Positions 54,091-62,926 of a stretch of DNA of 64,000 nucleotides are shown one piece after another (position 1 is the stretch's first letter; the number at the start of each line of letters is the position of its first letter). The stretch covers positions 1 to 64,000 of the forward strand of contig NZ_BROC01000002.1 of the NCBI RefSeq assembly GCF_024345205.1, in the 5' to 3' direction. A program made the translations under genes and the position numbers. Origin of the DNA: Lapidilactobacillus luobeiensis (lineage in GTDB: Bacteria > Bacillota > Bacilli > Lactobacillales > Lactobacillaceae). The notes under the pieces are model-generated. The model saw only the letters and a program-made list of their open reading frames with translations, was not told the origin of the DNA and did not search any database.

Positions 54091-55181
54091 ACCCGTTTAG
54101 CAAATTTCAAAAAAGGTCCATGGTGATACCTAGTACAAGTTTTGCTAGTTATGTCATCAGCGATGGTAAAATTCTTCCAAATAAATTAGTTTCAGCGCAA
54201 ACCGCACTAAAAAATTCTGATATTTTTGCGATTGTCAATCTGATTTCATCAGATGTGGCCAGCTCAAAGATTATTATTCAGGAACCTTATGGGACGCTGA
54301 TGAAGCGGCCAAACAATCTAGTAAGTGGGTTCAATTTTTGGCAATCAGTAGTCGCACAGCTACTTCTCAGCGGCAACTCTTATGTAGCGCTTAATCGGAG
54401 AAATGATAATATTGTCCAACGCATGATGATTGCACCTCCCGATTCAGTTAGTGTTATCCTGGCAGACGCCAGTGCTGACATCTCATATCAAGTGAATTGG
54501 CAAGATGAACGACAAATACAATCCTATTCGTCCGCCGACATGCTCCATTTTCGCCTGTTGAGTGTGGGTAGTAATGATACTGATACTTATATCGGGATTA
54601 GTCCGTTGCAGTCACTAGCCGCTAGTGTCAATATGCAAGATTTCGCGCAGCATCTTACCTTGAGCAGTCTAAAGCATGCGCTAAATCCTGCAGTTGTCTT
54701 AACTGCTCCAGAAGGTGTGCTTAGCAAGGAAGAAAAAGAGGGCATTCGAAAAGGCTGGGAAAATGCAAACGAAGGTAAGAATGCTGGTCGAGCTATTGTG
54801 CTTGATCAAGCAGTCAAGCTTGACACGATCAGCATTAATGCTGATGTGGCAAAATTTCTAAGCACTCAGGATTTTGGTAAGACTCAAATCGCAAAAGCCT
54901 TTGGTGTGCCCGACAGCTATCTTAATGGCAAAGGCGATCAACAGTCCAGCCTAGACATGACGAAGAGCTTGTATGCCAACACGCTACGCAGATATGTGCG
55001 TCCGCTTGAATCGGAAATTGAAGCGAAACTTAACGTGTCTTGTAATTTTGATGAAACGGCTGCTGTTGATGCGGATAATTCTACCTTAGTTGGCCAGATC
55101 AATAAGCTGATGGCAGGAACAAATCCTGCCATTACACCAGAGATAGCACAGCAAATGTTGAAAGAAAGGGGAGTGCTGTAG
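54087..55181 (+). CDS. Portal protein, HK97 family
   Basis: The 364-residue protein shows the portal pattern: IFAIVNLISSDVASSKI, FWQSVVAQLLLSGNSYVALNR, MLHFRLLSVGSN, GISPLQSLAASVNMQ and DFGKTQIAKAFGVPDSYL. It forms the dodecameric DNA gate. The start overlaps the upstream stop (ATGA) with GGTGGTGAG before it, and its own stop overlaps the capsid gene start. Confidence 0.92.
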   Translation: MNPFSKFQKRSMVIPSTSFASYVISDGKILPNKLVSAQTALKNSDIFAIVNLISSDVASSKIIIQEPYGTLMKRPNNLVSGFNFWQSVVAQLLLSGNSYVALNRRNDNIVQRMMIAPPDSVSVILADASADISYQVNWQDERQIQSYSSADMLHFRLLSVGSNDTDTYIGISPLQSLAASVNMQDFAQHLTLSSLKHALNPAVVLTAPEGVLSKEEKEGIRKGWENANEGKNAGRAIVLDQAVKLDTISINADVAKFLSTQDFGKTQIAKAFGVPDSYLNGKGDQQSSLDMTKSLYANTLRRYVRPLESEIEAKLNVSCNFDETAAVDADNSTLVGQINKLMAGTNPAITPEIAQQMLKERGVL

Positions 55182-56872
55182 TGGAGAAAGACATGGAACT
55201 TCGAACGTCGGGTAGTGAAATCAAAACGAACGGCAAGATGAAAATTACTGGATATGCCGTCGTGTTTGATAAGATGAGCAAGCCAATGCCATTTATTGAA
55301 ATCATTAAGCCAACCGCTTTTTTAGGAGTTGATCTATCCCAAACACTGTTGTTGTATAATCACGATTTCAGTGCAATCCTAGCACGGGCTGATAGCAACA
55401 CGCTGCAAATGACCGTTGATGAAAAAGGTTTGTTCTTTGAAGCGGAATTGCCAGACACACAGTTAGGGCATGACACATATACGAATATTGAAAACGGTAA
55501 CCTGAAAGGTCTATCTTTCGGGTTTTTTGTTGCCGAAAATGGCGATACTTGGCTGTCAAAAGACGGTCAGGATTACCATATTATTAATCAGATTGAACGG
55601 TTGAACGAGATTAGTCTGACGGCAATTCCAAGTTATGATGGCACAAGTGTAAACGTATCGGACGAGACCCAACGAAGTTATGATAAATTCCTGAAAGAGG
55701 GAGGTACCAAAATGAAGACAGATTTAGAACCGAAAAAAAAGATAGACAAAGCTAAGAATGATAACCATGATGAGACAAAAGAAACAGCTGATAGTAAGTC
55801 AACTGTTAAAAAAGATGAGAGCGGAAGTGATTCTAAGGGGGAAAGTTTAGCCATCAATAAGCTTTCTACATTAATTGACGAAGCTACTACACTTTTTCAG
55901 AAATTTGTTTCTAAAGCAGAACAAGCTGATCCTGATAAGGATAAAGAAGAAGGGAAGAAACTAGATATGTCAAAAAACCTGACAGAAATCAATCAAAAAG
56001 ATCAAGAGACACGAAGCTTTGAACAGTATATTAAATCGCATGGTGAACAACGGGCCGCAGTAACTACGGCCGATAATGAGGCGGTTATCCCAACACAGAT
56101 TCTTAATGCCGTCAAAGAAGCACCGAACCCTAATGACTTATACCAGTATGTAACCCGCATTACCATCAGCGCCCCAAAAGGAACCTTGCCAGTTTTGAAG
56201 CGCAGTGGAGTTGGTTTAGTCACAAAGAAAGAGGCAGAAAAGAACCCAGAGTTGGGCATGCAAATCACGCCAATCGACTATGCTGTACAAACTTATGCGG
56301 GTTCTTTACCAATTACTCAAGAGATGATTGATGATTCTGAAATCGATATTAGCGCTCTTGCGGGTGGATATGTTCGCGATGTCACGCGTTTGACCGAGCA
56401 ACGCAAAATTGGTGAAGTACTAACAACTACAGTAAAGAAAAAGGATGTTGCTAGTGCAGACGACTTAAAAACAGCATATAACAAGGATATTCCTGCTGGG
56501 TATACAAAATCATTTGTGCTTACACAGTCCGCCTTTGACATCGTTGATCACTATAAAGATGAAAATGGTCGATATTTGTTGCAGGATAATATTGCGGCGC
56601 CATCTGGTAAATCTTTGTTAGGTTCACCAGTCATTGTTGTTGACGATGAAATTTTGAAGACAAGCGAAAAAGATAGTGCTATTCATGGATGGGTTGGCGA
56701 TTTGAAGTCGTTCGTTCTTGATGCGGTTAAGAAAGAGTCGACCATTAAATGGCAGGATAATGATCTATACACGCAAAAATTGGCCACATATCTGCGAATT
56801 GATGTTGTTAAGGCAATTGAAGAAGCGGGTGAACTGTTGACATTTAGCGCGCCTGTTGTTGCAAATGCCTAG
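55181..56872 (+). CDS. Prohead protease-major capsid protein fusion, HK97 type
   Basis: Residues 1-165 form an HK97 prohead protease (GYAVVFDKMSKPMPFIEII, LLYNHDFSAILAR with catalytic His, and NEISLTAIPSYDGT with the serine region). Residues 178-275 are a charged scaffold-like delta region, and residues 285-563 are the capsid (VTRITISAPKGTLPVLKRSG, SLPITQEMIDDS, ESTIKWQDNDLYTQK). Start is GTG 55181, one base overlapping the portal stop. A second start inside the gene would make the capsid separately. Confidence 0.9.
   Translation: MEKDMELRTSGSEIKTNGKMKITGYAVVFDKMSKPMPFIEIIKPTAFLGVDLSQTLLLYNHDFSAILARADSNTLQMTVDEKGLFFEAELPDTQLGHDTYTNIENGNLKGLSFGFFVAENGDTWLSKDGQDYHIINQIERLNEISLTAIPSYDGTSVNVSDETQRSYDKFLKEGGTKMKTDLEPKKKIDKAKNDNHDETKETADSKSTVKKDESGSDSKGESLAINKLSTLIDEATTLFQKFVSKAEQADPDKDKEEGKKLDMSKNLTEINQKDQETRSFEQYIKSHGEQRAAVTTADNEAVIPTQILNAVKEAPNPNDLYQYVTRITISAPKGTLPVLKRSGVGLVTKKEAEKNPELGMQITPIDYAVQTYAGSLPITQEMIDDSEIDISALAGGYVRDVTRLTEQRKIGEVLTTTVKKKDVASADDLKTAYNKDIPAGYTKSFVLTQSAFDIVDHYKDENGRYLLQDNIAAPSGKSLLGSPVIVVDDEILKTSEKDSAIHGWVGDLKSFVLDAVKKESTIKWQDNDLYTQKLATYLRIDVVKAIEEAGELLTFSAPVVANA
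55712..56872 (+). CDS. Nested in-frame major capsid precursor
   Basis: Inside the fusion, GAGGGAGGT at 55697-55705 stands seven bases before ATG 55712, as good a ribosome binding site as any in the prophage. Translation from here gives a 386-residue protein: about 100 residues of charged scaffold followed by the capsid domain. That is a normal HK97-like capsid precursor size. It would let many capsid copies be made for each protease. Confidence 0.65.
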   Translation: MKTDLEPKKKIDKAKNDNHDETKETADSKSTVKKDESGSDSKGESLAINKLSTLIDEATTLFQKFVSKAEQADPDKDKEEGKKLDMSKNLTEINQKDQETRSFEQYIKSHGEQRAAVTTADNEAVIPTQILNAVKEAPNPNDLYQYVTRITISAPKGTLPVLKRSGVGLVTKKEAEKNPELGMQITPIDYAVQTYAGSLPITQEMIDDSEIDISALAGGYVRDVTRLTEQRKIGEVLTTTVKKKDVASADDLKTAYNKDIPAGYTKSFVLTQSAFDIVDHYKDENGRYLLQDNIAAPSGKSLLGSPVIVVDDEILKTSEKDSAIHGWVGDLKSFVLDAVKKESTIKWQDNDLYTQKLATYLRIDVVKAIEEAGELLTFSAPVVANA

Positions 56873-56891
56873 ATAAATTGTGGAGGGTCAA

Positions 56892-57176
56892 ATGGATCAA
56901 AAGAAGCTAGTCGCAGATTTATTGACCGAACTCAATCTTGACCAGGCCGAACAGCAGACGATTGCCAACTTGGTTATCGACAGCATTTCGTTGGTTAATG
57001 CTTCGGTGGGAATGGTCGATGGGTCGAGCGAAATATACTGGCGTGCAGTTAAGACCCAAGCAACGCAGTTGTACTACGATCGACAAGGCGAAAACGGAAT
57101 GAGTAAGGGGTTAATTATGATGCTGACTCATTTGCAGGCAGGTCAGGGGGACGACCAGAATGGGAAAGAGGTTTAA
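56892..57176 (+). CDS. Head-tail connector protein (gp6-like)
   Basis: The 94-residue all-helical protein (LVADLLTELNLDQAEQQ, IDSISLVNASVG, WRAVKTQATQLYYDRQ) fits phage head-tail connector family 1. ATG 56892 has TGGAGGG upstream. The order capsid, connector, closure and tail completion is standard. Confidence 0.8.
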   Translation: MDQKKLVADLLTELNLDQAEQQTIANLVIDSISLVNASVGMVDGSSEIYWRAVKTQATQLYYDRQGENGMSKGLIMMLTHLQAGQGDDQNGKEV

Positions 57177-57516
57177 GCCATCTGAATTTAGCCACATTGC
57201 AGAGTTTGGCCACAGTAAATCAGCTAGCAATAATAACGGTGTTAACTTGCCGACATTCGTTGCCGATTACAAATTGCATTATGCTCAGCAAAAACGCACA
57301 TTCAATCAGCAGTATATGATTGTGGGGACTCAGTATGAGGACACAGTTGTCATCATAACTCGTCATGACGCGCGTAATGAATTAGTCGCACGAGTGCGCG
57401 TCAAAGGGTTGCTGTACAGTGTGTTAGCGTGCTCAGTCGATGATTCGAACGAAGCAATCAGGTATGATTACCTCACGCTAAAACGGGTACTAAAGGCTGG
57501 TGCGATTCATGACTAA
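57160..57516 (+). CDS. Head closure/head-tail adaptor protein
   Basis: The 118-residue protein matches phage head-tail joining proteins by position and a beta-rich pattern (EFSHIAEFGHSKS, LHYAQQKRTFNQQ, DTVVIITRHD, RVRVKGLLYSVLA). It overlaps the connector gene by 17 bases and would seal the head. Confidence 0.8.
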   Translation: MGKRFKPSEFSHIAEFGHSKSASNNNGVNLPTFVADYKLHYAQQKRTFNQQYMIVGTQYEDTVVIITRHDARNELVARVRVKGLLYSVLACSVDDSNEAIRYDYLTLKRVLKAGAIHD

Positions 57517-57928
57517 CCTTGATGATGCACTCGGTGATTGGCTTGGTCAGGTTGAAAGAATTGCGCAAATGTCGCGAGCTGATCAGGCCAAAATAACCGT
57601 CGCTGGAGCAAAAGTCTATGCGGATAAGTTGCGAGAGAAAACTAAATTGACACATCCAAATCGAAAAAACAGCGGTGGAAAGTATGGTCATTTATCGGAT
57701 AATATTGGCTTTAATGGGGCAAATATTGATGGTGAAAAAGATGGGAGTAGTGTCGTTGGATTCAACAAAAAGGCCTTTGTGGCTAGAATGCTAAATGATG
57801 GCACTAAATTTCGGTCAGGTGACCACTTTGTCGATGATGCCCGTGAGGAATCTAGAAATGAGGTTTTCAAGGCACAAGCCGATAGATATCAACAAATTCT
57901 TAAAAAGGCAGAGGGGGGTAATGGATGA
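57509..57928 (+). CDS. HK97 gp10-like tail completion protein
   Basis: The 139-residue protein has an N-terminal helix (WLGQVERIAQMS), then AGAKVYADKLREKT, SDNIGFNGA, SSVVGFNKKAFVARMLNDGT and FVDDAREESRNEV, as in the HK97 gp10 family. I use ATG 57509; a GTG nine bases upstream is possible. It overlaps neighbours on both sides. Confidence 0.82.
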   Translation: MTNLDDALGDWLGQVERIAQMSRADQAKITVAGAKVYADKLREKTKLTHPNRKNSGGKYGHLSDNIGFNGANIDGEKDGSSVVGFNKKAFVARMLNDGTKFRSGDHFVDDAREESRNEVFKAQADRYQQILKKAEGGNG

Positions 57929-58302
57929 CTGCTGTCCAAGATGTCCAGCATATTTTGAAAATCGCAATGATCAATGGAATTGACGAGATCCACACGAATA
58001 ATTTGCCTGAGGAAGAAAAGAGTAACGTCAATCGCACGGTTGTATTATTAACGGACAATGGGTTGGGACCTGACGAATATGGCAATAACGATTTTTATGG
58101 CATCAATCGAGGTGTTGAGCTGCAGATTTGGTACGCGCGCGATTTGACCATTGATCCAGAGCAAATTGAGATTGCTATATTAAAGGCGATGCATCAGGCA
58201 AAATGGTTAGTTGATGTTAAGCGACGACGAATAGTTGATCCTGACACTTTTCAACTCGCAAACACAATCTATTTCAGCCAAATTAGAACAATAGGAGGAT
58301 GA
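57925..58302 (+). CDS. Tail terminator-like DUF806 protein
   Basis: The 125-residue protein reads GIDEIHTNNLPEEEKSNVN, NNDFYGINRGVELQIWYA and ANTIYFSQIRTIG, the DUF806 pattern. Its place before the tail tube gene suggests it caps the tail. ATGA overlap with the upstream gene. Confidence 0.82.
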   Translation: MTAVQDVQHILKIAMINGIDEIHTNNLPEEEKSNVNRTVVLLTDNGLGPDEYGNNDFYGINRGVELQIWYARDLTIDPEQIEIAILKAMHQAKWLVDVKRRRIVDPDTFQLANTIYFSQIRTIGG

Positions 58303-58306
58303 TGGA

Positions 58307-58927
58307 ATGGCAATTGTAGGTATTAAGCTTGTGACTGTTGCATTGGTCGATGAGCGACAACAACTCTTGAAGGGAGAACAAGGTCTCTCCGATGATGGAT
58401 TATATTACATCAATAATAAGGATTTGGGTACTAAGCAAGCAAATATTACTGGACTTACTGGTGGCACGACTAAGATCTATGGCAATAATACAACTCAAGA
58501 TATTTCAACCGGTACTCCTGCACCGAGCGTTGCGCTGGATATCAATAATCTCGACTTTATCATCAGTCAACGACTAAAAGGGCTAGTCAGTGATGAGCAT
58601 GGTGGCTGGACAGATCAAAAAATCAAGCAGCATGTGGCAATGTTGCTTGAAAGTCAGACAATTGATCGTAAGCATAGTGTCTGGTACGCATTTGGTAATG
58701 GATTTTGGAAAGAGACTGAAAAAAACCTACAGACAGATGATGACAATGAACACCGAGTCGACGATTCTCCGACATATACTGCGCTGGATTGCGTGGCCTT
58801 TGGCAATGTTCCCTATAAAATTTACTCGGATATTGATGACAAGTTTGACAAAGCGATGATGCTGAAGGAGGTATTTGGCGGATATGTCGCCACAACTGAA
58901 TCAAGTGATGGCGATGTAACTAAGTAA
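58307..58927 (+). CDS. Major tail tube protein, phi13 family
   Basis: The 206-residue protein has IVGIKLVTVALVDERQQ at its start and AFGNVPYKIYSDIDDKFDKA near the end, typical of phi13-type major tail proteins. AGGAGGATG precedes ATG 58307. It is expected to be among the most abundant late products. A tRNA-like structure lies six bases after its stop. Confidence 0.85.
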   Translation: MAIVGIKLVTVALVDERQQLLKGEQGLSDDGLYYINNKDLGTKQANITGLTGGTTKIYGNNTTQDISTGTPAPSVALDINNLDFIISQRLKGLVSDEHGGWTDQKIKQHVAMLLESQTIDRKHSVWYAFGNGFWKETEKNLQTDDDNEHRVDDSPTYTALDCVAFGNVPYKIYSDIDDKFDKAMMLKEVFGGYVATTESSDGDVTK

Positions 58928-58933
58928 AGACTG

Positions 58934-58976
58934 TGCCAGCAATGGTTTAATGTGAGTTCGATTCTCACAGCTGGTA
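58934..58976 (+). ncRNA. tRNA-like minihelix (acceptor stem plus T-arm)
   Basis: TGCCAGC (58934-58940) pairs with GCTGGTA (58970-58976), one G-U pair included. Between them, after a 10-base linker (AATGGTTTAA), TGTGAG/CTCACA encloses the seven-base loop TTCGATT, the standard T-loop. D and anticodon arms are absent, and CCA is not encoded. The fold copies the top half of a tRNA, with 13 stacked pairs against the usual 12. It may be a deleted tRNA or a processing or stability element for the tail mRNA. Confidence 0.6.
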
Positions 58977-59002
58977 TTATCAAAAAGTAGAGGAGAAGAA
59001 TA

Positions 59003-59386
59003 ATGAAAATTAAGGTAAAGCAATTAGGTAATAAAAGTTATCAAGTGAAACTATCTAATCGAAATATGCGAAGTGCATTGGAAACACAACTAAGTTTGGC
59101 TAAGTTTGATGACATGGACGAGGACACATCCTGGATCGAACAAAATAAACAGGTACTGGCCACACTCGATATGATGCTTGATTTTATTCGGGAAATATTG
59201 AAATTAACGGATAAAGAAAATGAGAAATTACAAGAATTGGAATATCAAGAAACAATCGAAATAACTAATTACATCATTGCCAGAATGAATGGCATGTCAG
59301 ATGAGGACTTGAAGAAGGCACAAGAAGTCGATGCCCAAAAAAGTAGCGCCAGGTCAGGTGATTTGGGAACTGCAGAACCAGCTTGA
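59003..59386 (+). CDS. Tail assembly chaperone (gpG-like)
   Basis: The 127-residue helical protein (WIEQNKQVLATLDMMLDFIREIL, ITNYIIARMNGMSDEDLKKA) fits the siphophage tail assembly chaperone family and lies between tail tube and tape measure genes. AGAGGAGAAG precedes the ATG. An overlapping frame provides the usual frameshifted extension. Confidence 0.78.
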   Translation: MKIKVKQLGNKSYQVKLSNRNMRSALETQLSLAKFDDMDEDTSWIEQNKQVLATLDMMLDFIREILKLTDKENEKLQELEYQETIEITNYIIARMNGMSDEDLKKAQEVDAQKSSARSGDLGTAEPA

Positions 59387-59552
59387 AGACTTTGATCTAT
59401 ATGCGAAAGATGTCATTATTAATTTGCATTGGACGACTGAGCAATTTGATGAGACAGATTATTATCGATTGATGCAAGTGTTTAATGCAAAAGAGAAGAA
59501 AGATCGACAGTTAGATCCATTAGAATTAATGAAGCAGGTGCAGAAGGGATAG
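59331..59552 (+). CDS. Frameshift extension of the tail chaperone (gpGT-like)
   Basis: The frame reads PGQVIWELQNQLEDFDLYAKD, INLHWTTEQFDETDYYRLM and ends near KQVQKG, resembling the T part of phage GT proteins. It is +1 (or -2) relative to gpG and joins at GAT GCC CAA AAA AGT, a CCCAAAAAA slippery run at 59333-59341. A -1 shift would meet TAG at once. An ATG at 59331 exists but has no good ribosome binding site. Confidence 0.65.
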   Translation: MPKKVAPGQVIWELQNQLEDFDLYAKDVIINLHWTTEQFDETDYYRLMQVFNAKEKKDRQLDPLELMKQVQKG

Positions 59553-59585
59553 ACGACAACCAAAGTCGCCTATCCCTTTTTTTGT
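59545..59585 (+). terminator. Terminator after the tail chaperone genes
   Basis: AGGGATAGACGAC pairs with GTCGCCTATCCCT (one mismatch) and is followed by eight T. The stop codon of the frameshift product lies in the stem. Confidence 0.75.
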
Positions 59586-59605
59586 GAACAAAAGGGGCGA
59601 AATGA

Positions 59606-62600
59606 ATGGTCAAGAAAATACAGGCAGAGATGAGTACGAAGATCGCCTTGGATTTAATGGGAGCAACTCAATCGATCAAGGGATTGACCAGCGCCGTTAA
59701 AAGCTCACAATCGGCGTGGAAATCTCAGGAAGCGATGTTTAAGAGCACTGGTGAAAGTGTTAAGGCGGCCGAAACGAGATATGACGGTCTTGGAAAGGCA
59801 ATTGGTAATCAGGAACAGAAAATCGAGTTGCTTAAAAAGCGACAGTCAGAGCTGCAAGGAAACACCAAAGAAACTGCTCAGGCTTATCTAAAGTATCAAG
59901 AACAAATTGATAAGGCCAAGACACAGCTCGCATCGATGCAAGGTCAGCAAGAACGAGCAAAATCCGCAATGGAGTATCAGAATAGCGGGTTGGCCAAGTT
60001 GCAATCCAGTTATCGTGAAACGAGTCGGGTCAGTCAATCATATGTCGAACGCTTGCAAGCCGAAGGGAAAACCGCCGAGGCAAATAAGGCAAGAATAAGT
60101 GGATATAAGAATTCGATTACAAACTTGACGAAGCAGTTGCAACTACAAGAAAAAGAATTATCAAGGGTGGCCACCGAATCTGGTCAGACTAGTAGTGCTT
60201 ACGCCAAGCAAAAGGTACGTGTTAACGAAACAGCCGCAAGTTTGGCCAAAGCAAGAAATAACATGGATAACCTCAATGATGAAATGAAAAAGGCTAATCC
60301 GTCGATATTCACTCGCATGAAGACTGCTATTACCGGAATGAATAAGGAGGGTGCAAAAACCCACTCACTATTCAAATCAGTTCTTAGCGCAAATCTCATT
60401 ACGAATGTTATTCAGTCGGGTTGGTCAAAGTTAACGGGCGCAATCGGTAGCGCAAAGGATAGCGCGATGGCATACGCCACTGCCCAGCAAACCATGAATG
60501 CTACCTGGTTAACACTGACCGGAAATGCAAAGCAAGGTCAGAAGATGGTTGATATGACCAACCAAATGGCGGTATCAGCTGCCAACTCAACTGACATGGT
60601 TGACAGTATGAATCAGAAATTCTTTGCAATTAATAAGAATGCAGATAAAACTAAAGAATTAACGCAGTCCGTCCTGACTTTGCAAGATGCATTTGGACAA
60701 TCTGATGATGCCGTTATGAATTTTTCAACCCAATTTGCCCAGATGTTGGCCAATGGTAAAGTCGGCGCGCAGGACATGATGTCTTTTGTTAATACTTTTC
60801 CGGTGTTGAGAACAAATTTATTGAAAACAGAGCAGCAGATAACCGGTAATCATAAGATGTCTATGAAGCAAATGAATGATCTGATGAGTGCCGGAAAGAT
60901 TAGCAGTGAAGTTATGTCAAAGGTACTGCAAGATACAGCAAAACAGTATGGTGCCGCGACCGAGAACTTTGGGAAAACAATTCCTGGTATGACAAGAACT
61001 ATCAAGAGTCAAATGCCAGTGTTAATGGGAGAAATCACCAAGCCATTACTGAATGCGCAAAACCCAGTGATGGCAACAATCTCAGGCTGGGTTACTAGCA
61101 GCAAAACGTCGGGCATGTTTAAGACTCTGGGCAAGACCTTTTCGGATGGTTTGAATGGGACGATTAACGCCTTCATGGGCGATGGTAAGGGTGCTGCAAA
61201 CAGTGTTGTTAACTCACTGAACGCATCAATCGAGAAGCTTAATTCGGGCATCGACATTATGTTTACGTATTTACGTGATCATGCCTCTGATATCAAGAGA
61301 ATCGGTTCGGATAGTTGGGAAATTGTTAAAGCACTGGGGTCTGGTGTTTGGGATGTGTTCAAGGCGACTCTGTCAACAATCAATCAGTTGCTTGGCAATA
61401 CCTCGAAAAGCGGCAAAGAAGCCCGTGATCCCCTTAAACAGATTAAGGATATCCTGGACTGGATGGTTGAGCACAAATCTGGAATAAGGGCGTTTGGTTC
61501 AGTCTTGGCCGGACTTTGGATGACAAAAAAGGTGGTTGGATTTGGTAGTGCAATTCACAGTGTATACACTAATCTAAAGAAGATGACGGGTCTTGATCTC
61601 AGTGGACTAAAGGATAATCTTGGAAGTTTGACATCTGGAGATTCATTCAAGGGTATTGGGCAATCAATTAAGTCGGCTGGCGGGCTAAAAGGGTTGTCAA
61701 CAGCCGGGAAAATTGGTACTGGATTAGCAGGTGCCGGAATAGCAGTGGATGCGGGCGTTGATATATATACGGCCATTACTTCAAAAAATAAAACAGAAAA
61801 ATTTGAGAAATATGGTTCGGGTATTGGCAAAGCAATTGGTGGTGGCATTGGACTGTTCTTTGGTGGTCCGCTAGGCGCAGCCGTTGGTACAAAAATTGGT
61901 GGTCTTATTGGAAAATGGGGTGGCCAAGGTTCAAAGAAATTTATGGACGGTTGGAATAAATCAACTAAAAAGAAGCCAGAGGACTGGTTAGCAGGTCTAG
62001 GCTGGGATGCCCATAAAATGTCAACAAAGATTGGCAGATGGTGGGATAGCGTTCGAAAAATGAATGTGGCAGAGCAAAAGAAGCAACAAAATGAACAGAT
62101 TAAAGCAAACAGAGAAGCACAAAAGGCATGGAATAGTTTCTGGTCTAAAATTAATAAAGGCTGGGGGAGTTTTTGGTCAGGAGTTCATGACAAGGCTTCA
62201 TCTGGAATGAGTAAAGTGAAATCTGTAACTGAATCAGGTGTAAATTGGGTTGCGTTAAAGTTCAAGAATGGTTGGTCTGGAATTAAAACGACAACCTCGA
62301 GCGTCTTTCAGGGAGTACATGATGCAATCTCTAGTCCAATGGAAAAAGCGCGTAGTGCGGTTGCTACAGCAATTGCAAAAATAAAGGGACTATTTGATTT
62401 TAAAATTTCTTGGCCACATATCCCTTTACCGCATTTTTCCATTTCGGGTAGCGCTAATCCAATTGATTGGATTAAAAAACATGAAACACCACATGTTTCT
62501 GTCGAGTGGCATGCAAATGGGGGATTATTAGATAGACCAACTTTGTTAGGCATAACTGGAAAGACAATGCATATTGGCGGTGAGGCAGGCCCAGAGATGA

Positions 62601-62926
62601 TAATGCCTTTAAGTGTTTCAAAGGCATCACGATCATGGCAACTGTTGGGTCAGGCAGTGAACCATATCAATCGGCAAAATCAGAGCCAGATTAACGTTAG
62701 TGGTAATGACCATGATACTGAACTTGAAAACCAAGTGAGCCAATTAATTGGTCTGGTGGGTAATCTGGTTGGAAATACGACTGCAATTTTGCAAGCGTTA
62801 GCCGGAAAAGGCGATGAAATCAACGTTCAACAACTAATTGCAAAACTTCTTCCAGGTATCTCCACTCAACAATTAAGACGTCAAGGATTAGTAGAAAGGG
62901 GGCTGAGTATTGAACGTAGTATCTAG
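59606..62926 (+). CDS. Tape measure protein
   Basis: The 1106-residue protein has a coiled-coil N-terminal third (KSQEAMFKSTGESVKAAE; EQKIELLKKRQSELQG), a TP901-type tape measure core (MAVSAANSTDMVDSM, FAQMLANGKVGAQDM), glycine-rich hydrophobic segments near 700-770 and a tryptophan-rich stretch near 850. Its length sets the tail length. Start has AAGGGGCG upstream. It overlaps the Dit gene by 17 bases. There is no obvious peptidase domain. Confidence 0.92.
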   Translation: MVKKIQAEMSTKIALDLMGATQSIKGLTSAVKSSQSAWKSQEAMFKSTGESVKAAETRYDGLGKAIGNQEQKIELLKKRQSELQGNTKETAQAYLKYQEQIDKAKTQLASMQGQQERAKSAMEYQNSGLAKLQSSYRETSRVSQSYVERLQAEGKTAEANKARISGYKNSITNLTKQLQLQEKELSRVATESGQTSSAYAKQKVRVNETAASLAKARNNMDNLNDEMKKANPSIFTRMKTAITGMNKEGAKTHSLFKSVLSANLITNVIQSGWSKLTGAIGSAKDSAMAYATAQQTMNATWLTLTGNAKQGQKMVDMTNQMAVSAANSTDMVDSMNQKFFAINKNADKTKELTQSVLTLQDAFGQSDDAVMNFSTQFAQMLANGKVGAQDMMSFVNTFPVLRTNLLKTEQQITGNHKMSMKQMNDLMSAGKISSEVMSKVLQDTAKQYGAATENFGKTIPGMTRTIKSQMPVLMGEITKPLLNAQNPVMATISGWVTSSKTSGMFKTLGKTFSDGLNGTINAFMGDGKGAANSVVNSLNASIEKLNSGIDIMFTYLRDHASDIKRIGSDSWEIVKALGSGVWDVFKATLSTINQLLGNTSKSGKEARDPLKQIKDILDWMVEHKSGIRAFGSVLAGLWMTKKVVGFGSAIHSVYTNLKKMTGLDLSGLKDNLGSLTSGDSFKGIGQSIKSAGGLKGLSTAGKIGTGLAGAGIAVDAGVDIYTAITSKNKTEKFEKYGSGIGKAIGGGIGLFFGGPLGAAVGTKIGGLIGKWGGQGSKKFMDGWNKSTKKKPEDWLAGLGWDAHKMSTKIGRWWDSVRKMNVAEQKKQQNEQIKANREAQKAWNSFWSKINKGWGSFWSGVHDKASSGMSKVKSVTESGVNWVALKFKNGWSGIKTTTSSVFQGVHDAISSPMEKARSAVATAIAKIKGLFDFKISWPHIPLPHFSISGSANPIDWIKKHETPHVSVEWHANGGLLDRPTLLGITGKTMHIGGEAGPEMIMPLSVSKASRSWQLLGQAVNHINRQNQSQINVSGNDHDTELENQVSQLIGLVGNLVGNTTAILQALAGKGDEINVQQLIAKLLPGISTQQLRRQGLVERGLSIERSI

